64,000 nucleotides of DNA from Rhizobium hidalgonense (lineage in GTDB: Bacteria; Pseudomonadota; Alphaproteobacteria; Rhizobiales; Rhizobiaceae). This document shows, piece by piece, positions 1 to 7,357 of this stretch (its first letter is position 1; every line of letters starts with the position of its first letter). The notes under the pieces are model-generated. The model made no database searches. It saw only the letters and a list, made by a program, of their open reading frames with translations, and was not told the origin of the DNA. The DNA lies in the NCBI RefSeq assembly GCF_002914525.1, contig NZ_LODW01000093.1, positions 226,359-290,358 of the forward strand. Reading direction: 5' to 3'. The translations under genes and the position numbers were made by a program.

Positions 1-1
1 G

Positions 2-112
2 CGCTGCTCGGTCAAGGCGACGACCAACGAGACGATCGGCTTCGTCGGCCGGCGCGAAGGTATCGCCGCGATCGCCACGGCGACCGTCGTCTATCGCGGG
101 GGGAAACGATGA
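2..112 (+). CDS. ispDF: IspDF C-terminal end (partial)
   Basis: Only the last 36 residues are inside the window. They read VKATTNETIGFVGRREGIAA, which matches the C-terminal signature of 2-C-methyl-D-erythritol 2,4-cyclodiphosphate synthase (IspF). In rhizobia this domain is normally fused behind the IspD cytidylyltransferase, and the fusion catalyses two steps of the MEP pathway to isopentenyl diphosphate in the cytoplasm. The fusion itself is inferred from the family, because the IspD part lies upstream of the window. The TGA stop overlaps the ATG of the next gene (ATGA), so the two are probably translationally coupled. Confidence 0.8.
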   Translation, partial: RCSVKATTNETIGFVGRREGIAAIATATVVYRGGKR

Positions 113-609
113 GTCTTTTCCCGCAGGATATTCTGTCAGCGGCAGAGACGATCATCCGCGATTTCACCGCCGCCGGGCTGATGGTCTCGACTGCAGAATC
201 ATGTACCGGCGGGCTGATATCAGGCGCACTGACCGAGATATCCGGCTCCTCCGCCGTCGTCGATCGCGGCTTCGTCACCTATACCAATACCGCCAAGATC
301 GAACTGCTCGGGGTACAGGAGCAAACGCTACTCAGCTTCGGAGCCGTCTCCGAAGAGACCGCGCGGCAGATGGCCCACGGCGCCCTCTTCCGCTCGCGCG
401 CCGCGATCGCCATCGCCGTCACCGGCATTGCCGGCCCCGGCGGCGGATCGGCGGAAAAACCCATCGGCCTGGTGCATCTCGCCGCCAAGTCACGCAGCGG
501 CGCACTGATCCATCGGAAAATGCTCTATGGCGATATCGGCCGCAGCGAGGTTCGGCTGGCAACGGTCCGGACGGCGCTTGATATGGTGCACTCGCTGCTC
601 GCCGGCTGA
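109..609 (+). CDS. CinA-family nicotinamide-nucleotide amidohydrolase (PncC-type)
   Basis: This 166-residue protein is a stand-alone CinA C-terminal domain. Two family motifs are visible: TAESCTGG at residues 28-35, which carries the presumed catalytic serine, and VTGIAGPGGG near 105-114. The domain is known as PncC, which deamidates nicotinamide mononucleotide to nicotinate mononucleotide during NAD recycling. The length fits the stand-alone form, and the MoaB-like N-terminal half of full CinA is absent. The start overlaps the ispDF stop by four bases. The older name 'competence/damage-inducible protein' is historical and the sequence shows nothing about competence. It converges on the RatA-like gene. 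Confidence 0.85.
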   Translation: MSLFPQDILSAAETIIRDFTAAGLMVSTAESCTGGLISGALTEISGSSAVVDRGFVTYTNTAKIELLGVQEQTLLSFGAVSEETARQMAHGALFRSRAAIAIAVTGIAGPGGGSAEKPIGLVHLAAKSRSGALIHRKMLYGDIGRSEVRLATVRTALDMVHSLLAG

Positions 610-617
610 TTGCCTCA

Positions 618-1070
618 TCAGACCGCCGCGTAGATCTTGCCCGCGCGCGTTTCGAAGGCTTCGGTGAACATGCGGAAGGCACGGTCGAACATCGAGCCCA
701 TCAACGCCCCGAGAATGCGGCTCTTGAACTCGTAATCGATGAAGAAATCGACGGTGCAGCCGCCGGTCGTCGTCTCGGCGAAGTGCCACCGATTTTCGAG
801 ATACCGGAACGGGCCATCGATATATTTGACCTCGATGACGCGCTCGGCACGGTTCAGCAGCACCTGCGTCGTGAAGGTCTCGCGGATCGCCTTGTATCCC
901 ACCGTCATGTCGGCAACGAGCAGGATCTTGCCGTCGCGCTCCTTGCGGCTTCTGATGGCGAGGGCTTCGCAGAGCGGCAGAAATTCGGGATAGCGCTCGA
1001 CATCGGCAACGAGATCGAACATCTGATCGGGCGTGTGCGGGACGGGGCGATGGGTTTCGAATTGCGGCAT
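618..1070 (-). CDS. RatA/Coq10-like START-domain protein
   Basis: This 150-residue protein has the polyketide cyclase/START fold signature: DLVADVERYPEFLPLCEA near the N-terminus and a C-terminal helix ending GSMFDRAFRMFTEAFETRA. Homologues include mitochondrial Coq10, which binds ubiquinone and supports respiration, and E. coli RatA, reported as a ribosome-association toxin. For an alphaproteobacterium the ubiquinone-binding role is the more likely one, and no RatB antitoxin partner is adjacent. I chose the ATG at 1070 (MPQFETHR), which matches the usual family start. A GTG at 1079 is also in frame and abuts the stop of the kinase gene. It is the last gene of the minus-strand lipA run. Confidence 0.8.
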   Translation of the reverse strand: MPQFETHRPVPHTPDQMFDLVADVERYPEFLPLCEALAIRSRKERDGKILLVADMTVGYKAIRETFTTQVLLNRAERVIEVKYIDGPFRYLENRWHFAETTTGGCTVDFFIDYEFKSRILGALMGSMFDRAFRMFTEAFETRAGKIYAAV

Positions 1071-1079
1071 AGGCGGCAC

Positions 1080-1628
1080 TTAAGCGGGCGGGCCGAGAAG
1101 ATCAAGAAGCTCACGCATCTGGCGGCGGGATTTTAGCTGCAGAACGGGTATGCCGGGGCCGTGCGCGGCGATGCCGGCGACATGCTCCCGAAGTGCTGCC
1201 TCAATCAGGGGCACGGCGTCCCGCTCGAAATTCCAGATATAGGCGAGTGCGCCGAGGGAGAGGCGTTCTGGACAGCCGGCAGGCAGCTCGGGACGGTTGC
1301 GCCCGAAATAACGCAATGCTCTTGAGACGGCGCCGTAGAGGCATGCATATCTGGGCAGACGAAGCCAAATGACGACATCAGCGCGCGGCAGGCGAAGATG
1401 GAAGGAACTGAGGCCGGTTCCATCCATGATCCAGCGCTCTTCCGCCACCGCCTTGGCGATCAGGCGATCGATCTCGTCGCGCGGTCTCTTTCTCCAGCCC
1501 GGCAGCCAGTAGAAGTCACGGTCCATGGAGATGTAGCGAAGGCCGAGCGCTTGCGAGAGCTGTTTTGCAATCGTGCTCTTGCCGCTGCCGGGGCAGCCGA
1601 TGACCAGGATGCGGTCATAAAGCGGCAT
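1080..1628 (-). CDS. P-loop AAA/adenylate-kinase-like protein (FlaR-type)
   Basis: This 182-residue protein begins with a Walker A motif, GCPGSGKST, at residues 11-19. It also has a Walker B-like hydrophobic strand (ADVVIWLRLP) and an Arg-rich lid-like region. It resembles the 'DNA topology modulation protein FlaR' group of small nucleotide kinases, whose substrate is unknown, so I assign no specific substrate. It starts six bases downstream of the lipA stop, and its own stop lies next to the RatA-like start, so it probably belongs to the lipA transcript. Nothing in the sequence ties it functionally to lipoate synthesis. Confidence 0.75.
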   Translation of the reverse strand: MPLYDRILVIGCPGSGKSTIAKQLSQALGLRYISMDRDFYWLPGWRKRPRDEIDRLIAKAVAEERWIMDGTGLSSFHLRLPRADVVIWLRLPRYACLYGAVSRALRYFGRNRPELPAGCPERLSLGALAYIWNFERDAVPLIEAALREHVAGIAAHGPGIPVLQLKSRRQMRELLDLLGPPA

Positions 1629-1634
1629 CGAATC

Positions 1635-2606
1635 CTACTCAGCGGCGATCAGTAGCTTCTTCTCGCGCGCCGCTCTCAGCCGGGCGAAATCGTCGCCGGC
1701 GTGATGGGACGAGCGGGTCAGCGGGCTGGAGGCGACCATCAGGAAGCCCTTGCTGTAGGCGACGGTCTCGTAGGACTTGAATTCGTCTGGTGTGACGAAG
1801 CTTTCGACCTTGTGGTGTTTGCGGGTCGGCTGCAGATACTGGCCGACCGTCAGGAAGTCGACATCGGCAGTGCGCAGGTCGTCCATCAGCTGCAGCACCT
1901 CGTTGCGCTCCTCGCCGAGGCCGACCATGATGCCCGATTTGGTGAACATGGTGGGATCGAGTTCCTTCACCCGTTGCAGCAGGCGGACAGAATGGAAATA
2001 CCGGGCACCGGGGCGAACTGTCAGATAGTTGCCGGGGACCGTTTCCATATTGTGGTTGAAAACGTCGGGTTTGGCGGCGACGACGCGCTCCAGCGCACCC
2101 GGCTTCTTCAGGAAGTCGGGCGTCAGGATTTCGATCGTCGTTGCCGGCGAGGCCGCGCGGATCGCCCAGATCACCTTTTCGAAATGTTCGGCGCCGCCGT
2201 CTTCAAGATCGTCACGGTCGACCGAGGTGATGACGACGTGGGATAGGCCCATCTCCTTGACCGCCTTGGCGACATTCTCGGGCTCGGCCATGTCGAGCGC
2301 ATTCGGCTTGCCGGTGGCGACGTTGCAGAAGGCGCAGGCGCGGGTACAGATCTCGCCCATGATCATGAAGGTGGCGTGCTTCTTATCCCAGCACTCGCCG
2401 ATATTCGGGCAGCCGGCCTCCTCGCAGACGGTGACGAGCTTGTGCTCCTTCACGATCGCGCGCGTCTCGGCATAACCCTTGGAGGTCGGCGCCTTGACGC
2501 GGATCCAGTCCGGCTTGCGCATGACCTCAGTATCGGGCCGATGCGCCTTCTCGGGATGGCGCACGCGCTTGGCGTCGGGATTGATCGTGTCGAGTATGGT
2601 CACCAT
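1635..2606 (-). CDS. lipA: Lipoyl synthase
   Basis: This 323-residue radical-SAM enzyme inserts two sulfurs into octanoyl groups on lipoyl domains. Both iron-sulfur cluster motifs are present: the auxiliary-cluster cysteines C61, C66 and C72 (CEEAGCPNIGECW), and the radical-SAM CxxxCxxC at C87, C91 and C94 (CTRACAFC). The C-terminal RSSHHAGDD stretch, with the conserved serine that ligates the auxiliary cluster, is intact. Length is normal for the family. Its location downstream of pdhA-pdhB-pdhC and lpdA makes sense, because the lipoyl domains of PdhB and PdhC in this window are its expected substrates. Confidence 0.97.
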   Translation of the reverse strand: MVTILDTINPDAKRVRHPEKAHRPDTEVMRKPDWIRVKAPTSKGYAETRAIVKEHKLVTVCEEAGCPNIGECWDKKHATFMIMGEICTRACAFCNVATGKPNALDMAEPENVAKAVKEMGLSHVVITSVDRDDLEDGGAEHFEKVIWAIRAASPATTIEILTPDFLKKPGALERVVAAKPDVFNHNMETVPGNYLTVRPGARYFHSVRLLQRVKELDPTMFTKSGIMVGLGEERNEVLQLMDDLRTADVDFLTVGQYLQPTRKHHKVESFVTPDEFKSYETVAYSKGFLMVASSPLTRSSHHAGDDFARLRAAREKKLLIAAE

Positions 2607-2652
2607 TGCAGTTTCAGCTTTCTACCGCCCCTGTGCGGCAAATCATCAGGAC

Positions 2653-2901
2653 CTAGCGCCGCACCAGCCGCGCAAGAAATATCAGCAGGCAGGCGCCAAG
2701 GAAACCCGTCACGAAGTAACCGAGCCTGCCGCCGACCAAGGCGAGGTGAAACTGCGCGAGGATGGCGCTTGCAACAACCGAGCCGACGATGCCGAGCACG
2801 ATGTTCAGAAAAATCCCGTACCGCGCTTCCATCAGCTTGCCGGCCAGCCAGCCCGCAAGTCCGCCGATGATGATTGCCGAAATCCAGCCTACGCCTTCCA
2901 T
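2653..2901 (-). CDS. GlsB/YeaQ/YmgE-family membrane protein (first copy)
   Basis: This small 82-residue hydrophobic protein has about three membrane-spanning segments and glycine-rich turns (IIIGGLAGWLAGKLM, NIVLGIVGSVVASAILA, GFLGACLLIFLARLVRR). The pattern is that of the transglycosylase-associated/GlsB family, which is often stress-induced and of unclear molecular function. I chose the ATG at 2901 (MEGVGWIS); the longer reading frame would need a TTG start. A second member lies 38 bases upstream in the same orientation, so the pair is probably an old tandem duplication within the lpdA-lipA interval. Confidence 0.75.
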   Translation of the reverse strand: MEGVGWISAIIIGGLAGWLAGKLMEARYGIFLNIVLGIVGSVVASAILAQFHLALVGGRLGYFVTGFLGACLLIFLARLVRR

Positions 2902-2938
2902 GCCTGCCCCTACCCTCAACTTGCCCTTCAGTTGCGCC

Positions 2939-3193
2939 TCAAGCGACCGCCCTGGCGATCAGCACCACGATAATGGCGCCGACCGTGGCGTGGATGATCT
3001 GCACGACCAGCGCGTTGTCAATGCCCAGTGATATGCCGAGCGCGCTGAACAGATAACCGCCGACGAAGGCGCCGATGATGCCGCTGAGCAGGCATCTGAT
3101 CAAGCCGCCGCCACCGACGACCAGACTGGCGAGGAAGCCTGCAACCAGGCCAATCAGCAAAAACACCAGCAACGCCTGCGTCTCCATAGACAT
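2939..3193 (-). CDS. GlsB/YeaQ/YmgE-family membrane protein (second copy)
   Basis: This 84-residue protein has three predicted membrane helices and the glycine-rich pattern LVAGFLASLVVGGGG followed by GIIGAFVGGYLF, typical of the GlsB/YeaQ (transglycosylase-associated) family. Sequence identity with the adjacent copy is limited, although the topology is the same, so any duplication is old. The molecular function of the family is not established; members are linked to general stress in other bacteria. An alternative start two codons in (ATG at 3187) is possible. About 100 bases separate it from the lpdA stop. Confidence 0.75.
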   Translation of the reverse strand: MSMETQALLVFLLIGLVAGFLASLVVGGGGLIRCLLSGIIGAFVGGYLFSALGISLGIDNALVVQIIHATVGAIIVVLIARAVA

Positions 3194-3291
3194 GATGATT
3201 TCCTTTCGTTTTTTCCAGCCCCCAGGGATGACCTAGGCCATCCTGAAGGACGGCTTCGCCGCCTCGGGATAGAGGGCAGCCGTGGAAATTA

Positions 3292-4737
3292 TCAAGCGTT
3301 CAGGACGCGGCCATAGGCATCGAGCACCGCTTCCTTCATCGTTTCCGAGACGGTGGGATGCGGGAAGATGGTGTGCATCAGCTCTTCTTCGGTCGTTTCG
3401 AGGTTCATCGCGACGACGAAGCCCTGGATAAGCTCTGTGACCTCCGCACCGACCATATGGGCGCCGAGCAGCTCGCCGGTCTTCTTATCGAAGATCACTT
3501 TCACCATTCCCTGGTCTTCGCCGAGCGCGATCGCCTTGCCGTTCGCCGCAAAGGAGAACCGGCCGACACGGATGTCGCGGCCCAGTTCCTTGGCCTTGGC
3601 TTCGGTCAGGCCGACGGAGGCGACCTGCGGATTGCAATAGGTGCAGCCGGGAACTTTGCCCTTGTCTGTCGGATGAACATTCGGCAGGCCGGCGATCTTT
3701 TCGACGCAGACGACGCCCTCATGCTCGGCCTTGTGGGCCAGCATCGGCGGGCCGGCGACGTCGCCGATCGCATAGATGCCGGCGACATTGGTCTTGCCGT
3801 AACCATCGGCGACGACGCAGCCGCGATCGGTCTTGATGCCAAGCGCCTCGAGGCCGAGGTTTTCGATGTTGCCCTGAACGCCGACGGCCGAAATCATCCG
3901 GTCGGCGATGATCTGCTGGACTTTGCCATCTGACGTCTCGACATGAGCGGTGATGCTATTGGCACCCTTCTCGACCTTGGTGACCTTGGCGCTGGTGAAG
4001 ATCTTGAGGCCGCGCTTCTCCAGCTGTTTGCGCGCGATGGCGGTGATTTCGGCATCCTCGACCGGCATGATGGTCGGCATGACTTCCACAACCGTGACGT
4101 CGACGCCCATCGAGCGGTAGAAGCTTGCGAATTCGATGCCGATCGCGCCGGAGCCCATGACGATCAGCGACTTCGGCAGCGCATCCGGCTTCAGCGCCTC
4201 GAAATAGGTCCAGATCAGCTTGCCGTCGGGCTCGATGCCGGGCAGTGCGCGCGGGCGGGCGCCGGTGGCGATGATGATGTGTTTGGCGCTATAGGTGCCC
4301 TCGCCCTTGACGTTCTTCGGCAGCGGGTGCTGCGGCTCGACGACGGGCTTCGACGATTTGCCGACGACGATCTCGCCTGGCTTGGTGATTTTTGCTTCGC
4401 CCCAGATGATGTCGATCTTGTTCTTCTTCATCAGGAAGCCGACGCCGGCATTGAGGCGGGCGGAGACGGCGCGCGAGCGGCCGACGACGGCCTTGGCATC
4501 CGGCTTGACCGTGCCGTCGAGAACAAGGCCGAAATCCTTGAAGTGATTGGCGTGATCCAGCACCTCGGCCGAGCGCAGCAGCGCCTTTGTCGGGATGCAG
4601 CCCCAGTTCAGGCAGATGCCGCCCATATGCTCGCGCTCGACGATCGCCGTCTTGAGGCCGAGTTGAGCGGCGCGGATGGCGGCGACATAGCCGCCGGGAC
4701 CGGAGCCGATGATGATGACGTCGTAGGATTCAGCCAT
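3292..4737 (-). CDS. lpdA: Dihydrolipoyl dehydrogenase (E3)
   Basis: This 481-residue flavoprotein reoxidises dihydrolipoyl groups of the 2-oxoacid dehydrogenase complexes, passing electrons through FAD to NAD+. The FAD-binding GSGPGG is at residues 11-16. The redox-active disulfide is in GGICLNWGCIPTK (C42 and C47), and the second dinucleotide site is GSGAIGIEFA. The C-terminal HPTVSE provides the catalytic His-Glu pair. Being in the same minus-strand run as pdhA-pdhB-pdhC suggests that it is the E3 of pyruvate dehydrogenase. Rhizobia usually carry further copies for 2-oxoglutarate and branched-chain dehydrogenases. Confidence 0.97.
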   Translation of the reverse strand: MAESYDVIIIGSGPGGYVAAIRAAQLGLKTAIVEREHMGGICLNWGCIPTKALLRSAEVLDHANHFKDFGLVLDGTVKPDAKAVVGRSRAVSARLNAGVGFLMKKNKIDIIWGEAKITKPGEIVVGKSSKPVVEPQHPLPKNVKGEGTYSAKHIIIATGARPRALPGIEPDGKLIWTYFEALKPDALPKSLIVMGSGAIGIEFASFYRSMGVDVTVVEVMPTIMPVEDAEITAIARKQLEKRGLKIFTSAKVTKVEKGANSITAHVETSDGKVQQIIADRMISAVGVQGNIENLGLEALGIKTDRGCVVADGYGKTNVAGIYAIGDVAGPPMLAHKAEHEGVVCVEKIAGLPNVHPTDKGKVPGCTYCNPQVASVGLTEAKAKELGRDIRVGRFSFAANGKAIALGEDQGMVKVIFDKKTGELLGAHMVGAEVTELIQGFVVAMNLETTEEELMHTIFPHPTVSETMKEAVLDAYGRVLNA

Positions 4738-4755
4738 GTGTTTCCTGCCCTTTTG

Positions 4756-5337
4756 TTACGCTGCGCTGCGGGTCATGAGCACCCACGCGTGTCTCTTGCT
4801 GTTTTCGAAGAGCGGCACGGCATTGGCGCGCGCAGCCTCCAGGAATCCGTTTCTTCCATAAAGCGACAGAGCCGCCTCGTTATCACTTGCGGTAATGAGA
4901 CTGACGGGGCGGCAATCCGCCCTTTCGATCTGATCGTCCAGCAGCCTCCGCCCGATGCCGATGCCGCGCAGATGGCGATAAACGCCGAGACTGCCTATGA
5001 ACCAGCTTCCCACAACCGTTTTCTGCAAGGCGAGCATCGGCGCGGTCGCCGGAATCGTCGCCTCGATATTGCCTATCCTCTCGTCGAGCGCATGGCCGAT
5101 CGCCACACCTGCGACCTCGCCATAGGCCTCGGCGATGACGGAATCCCGCCAGCCGCCGACAGCCTCCTCTTCGCTCATCTTCAACCGGCCCCGCTCCAGC
5201 GGCGTGTCGCTGACGCCATTCGCCACATCGGCGAACCAGAGCCAGGAGGCAAAACCGTGCGAAGCAATATCCGCCAGGATCGCCAGCTCCGAGGCATCCC
5301 GCCGTGAGGCCTGCCGCAGCGCGATGAAGGCGGCCAT
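4756..5337 (-). CDS. GNAT-family N-acetyltransferase
   Basis: This 193-residue protein has a GNAT fold. The acetyl-CoA-binding motif A is visible as LGVYRHLRGIGIGRRLLDDQ (the Q/RxxGxG/A signature), followed by a conserved ASDNEAALSLYGRNGF segment typical of motif B. The acceptor substrate cannot be predicted. Its ATG immediately follows the TGA of the SGNH hydrolase gene with no gap, so the two are likely co-translated. Together they sit between pdhC and lpdA without any obvious link to pyruvate dehydrogenase. Confidence 0.82.
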   Translation of the reverse strand: MAAFIALRQASRRDASELAILADIASHGFASWLWFADVANGVSDTPLERGRLKMSEEEAVGGWRDSVIAEAYGEVAGVAIGHALDERIGNIEATIPATAPMLALQKTVVGSWFIGSLGVYRHLRGIGIGRRLLDDQIERADCRPVSLITASDNEAALSLYGRNGFLEAARANAVPLFENSKRHAWVLMTRSAA

Positions 5338-5979
5338 TCAGATCCCCAGCATCATCCGCACGATCGATTCCAGCCCGCGCCCGAGCGCCCGCGTATTCTC
5401 CGCATCGAGATGAATGCCGTCGATCGGCGTGGTCCTGGCGACGGAATTGCCGTCGAAGAAGCCGCAGCCGAGTTCGTCGGCAAGATCGCGATAAAGCGTT
5501 GCAAGCTTTGCCGATTCCTCGATGCCGCCGGGAAAGGATGCGGCGAAGGGAACGTTGCCCGTCGCGCAGATCGCCGGCGGCGCCACGATCAGGATCTCCG
5601 GTCCATCGAATTCGAAGGGCCAGGCATGATTGCGGATCAGCCGCACGAGGCGGCTGATGCCCTGGCAGGCGGCAAAGGCGGAACCGGCAACGACCGGCTT
5701 CATGTCGTTGGTGCCGAGCAGGAGGATGACGAGATCCAGCGGCGCATGCGTCTGCAGGATTGTCGGCAGGACGCGCGCACCGTTGCGGTCGCAATCGGCG
5801 AGGTGGTCGTCGAAAGCGGTCGTGCGACCGTTCAGGCCTTCAGCGATGACACGCGCCTCGCTGCCGAGCGCTGCCTGAAGCACGCTCGGCCAGCGATTCT
5901 TGTACTCATGACGGCCGATCGTCTCGGCGTCATAACCCCAGGTCAGCGAGTCGCCATAGCAAAGAACGGTCTTGCTCAT
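5338..5979 (-). CDS. SGNH/GDSL-family hydrolase
   Basis: This 213-residue esterase-like protein shows the SGNH blocks: GDSLTWG with the nucleophilic serine at residue 11, a glycine block (GLNGRTT), LLLGTNDMK, and DGIHLD, which provides the catalytic Asp-His near the C-terminus. The reading frame extends upstream, but the ATG at 5979 (MSKTVLCYGDSL) is the family start and follows a GGAGG-like site. No signal peptide is visible, so it is probably cytoplasmic. Related rhizobial proteins are annotated as arylesterases; the natural substrate is unknown. Confidence 0.85.
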   Translation of the reverse strand: MSKTVLCYGDSLTWGYDAETIGRHEYKNRWPSVLQAALGSEARVIAEGLNGRTTAFDDHLADCDRNGARVLPTILQTHAPLDLVILLLGTNDMKPVVAGSAFAACQGISRLVRLIRNHAWPFEFDGPEILIVAPPAICATGNVPFAASFPGGIEESAKLATLYRDLADELGCGFFDGNSVARTTPIDGIHLDAENTRALGRGLESIVRMMLGI

Positions 5980-5998
5980 TTCCGCCTCCGTTTTGCTA

Positions 5999-7342
5999 TC
6001 AGACAAGCATGCCCATCGGGTTTTCGATGTAGCCCTTGAAGGCCTGGAGCAGCTCGGCGCCGAGCGCGCCATCGACGCAGCGATGGTCGGTCGACAGCGT
6101 CACCGACATCACGGTGGCGATCGCCATTTCGCCGCCCTTGACGACGACCCGCTGCTCGCCGGCGCCGACCGCGAGGATCGTCGCATGCGGCGGGTTGACG
6201 ACGGCGGCGAAGTTCTTGACGCCCATCATGCCCATGTTGGAGACCGAGCTGGTGCCGCCCTGATACTCCTCGGGCTTCAGCTTGCGGTCCTTGGCGCGCT
6301 TGCCGAGATCGCGCATCTCGTTGGAGATGACCGACAGCGTCTTCTGCTCGGCCTTGCGGATGATCGGTGTGATCAGGCCGCCGGGGATCGAGACTGCGAC
6401 GCCGACATCGGCGTGCTTGTGCTTGACCATGTTGTTGTCGGTCCATGACACGTTGGCGTCGGGCACGTCGCGCAGCGCCAGCGCCATGGCCTTGATGACC
6501 ATGTCGTTGACCGAAAGCTTGTAGGCCGGGGCATTGTCCTTGCGCGGCGCCGCATCGTTGAGTTGGGCGCGTAGCGCCATCAGAGCATCGAGCTCGCAAT
6601 CGACGCTGACGTAGAAATGCGGGATCGTCTGCTTGGATTCGACCAGGCGCCTGGCGATCGTCTTGCGCATGCCGTCATGCGGCACGAGCTCGTAGGAGCC
6701 CGGCTCGAAGAGCTTCAGCACGGCTTCCTCGGAAGCGCCCTTCGGCGCTGCGGCCGGAGCCGGAGCGGCGGCAGCCTGCGGCGCGGCAGCGGCCGGTGCG
6801 GGCGCGGCCTTGGCACCACCGCCGGCAACGGCAGCTTCGACGTCGCTCTTGACGACGCGGCCATGCGGACCGGAGCCGGCGACACCAGAAAGGTCGATAC
6901 CGGCTTCCTTGGCCAGACGGCGGGCGAGCGGTGAAGAGAAGGTGCGGTTGCCATCGGCTGAAACCGACGCGGCTGCAGCGGCAGGAGCCGGTGCAGCCTC
7001 AGCCTTCGCCGGTGCAGCCTCGGCCTTAGGCACGGGGGCGGCCTCGGCCTTTGCCGGAGCGGCGGAAGCCGCGCCGCTTGCGGCAGCGGCGACATCTTCG
7101 CCATCGGCGGCGAGAACGGCGATCAGCGCATTGACCTTGACACCTTCGGTGCCGGCGGCAACGACGAGCTTGGCGACCGTGCCTTCATCGACGGCTTCGA
7201 CTTCCATCGTCGCCTTGTCGGTCTCGATCTCGGCGATCACATCGCCAGACTTGACCGTGTCGCCTTCCTTGACCAGCCACTTGGAAAGATTGCCTTCTTC
7301 CATGGTCGGAGAGAGGGCGGGCATCGTGATATTGATCGGCAT
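5999..7342 (-). CDS. pdhC: Pyruvate dehydrogenase E2 (dihydrolipoyllysine acetyltransferase)
   Basis: This 447-residue protein is the E2 core of pyruvate dehydrogenase, transferring acetyl groups from lipoamide to CoA. Domain order is an N-terminal lipoyl domain with the modified lysine K43 in EIETDKATMEVEA, an Ala/Pro-rich linker (about 90-130), a peripheral-subunit binding domain (SPLARRLAKEAGIDL), a second Ala/Pro linker, and the catalytic domain with STDHRCVDGA containing the active-site His and Asp near the C-terminus. It has a single lipoyl domain, as is usual in alphaproteobacteria. It follows pdhB by 15 bases. Confidence 0.97.
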   Translation of the reverse strand: MPINITMPALSPTMEEGNLSKWLVKEGDTVKSGDVIAEIETDKATMEVEAVDEGTVAKLVVAAGTEGVKVNALIAVLAADGEDVAAAASGAASAAPAKAEAAPVPKAEAAPAKAEAAPAPAAAAASVSADGNRTFSSPLARRLAKEAGIDLSGVAGSGPHGRVVKSDVEAAVAGGGAKAAPAPAAAAPQAAAAPAPAAAPKGASEEAVLKLFEPGSYELVPHDGMRKTIARRLVESKQTIPHFYVSVDCELDALMALRAQLNDAAPRKDNAPAYKLSVNDMVIKAMALALRDVPDANVSWTDNNMVKHKHADVGVAVSIPGGLITPIIRKAEQKTLSVISNEMRDLGKRAKDRKLKPEEYQGGTSSVSNMGMMGVKNFAAVVNPPHATILAVGAGEQRVVVKGGEMAIATVMSVTLSTDHRCVDGALGAELLQAFKGYIENPMGMLV

Positions 7343-7357
7343 CGAAATACCCTCCCC

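Noticed and set aside
618..1070. A RatA/RatB toxin-antitoxin system
   Set aside because: No RatB-like gene is adjacent, and the alphaproteobacterial homologues fit the Coq10-like ubiquinone-binding role better.
3943..5307. 454-codon open frame antisense to lpdA and the acetyltransferase gene
   Set aside because: It spans two well-supported opposite-strand genes and has a shadow-frame composition.
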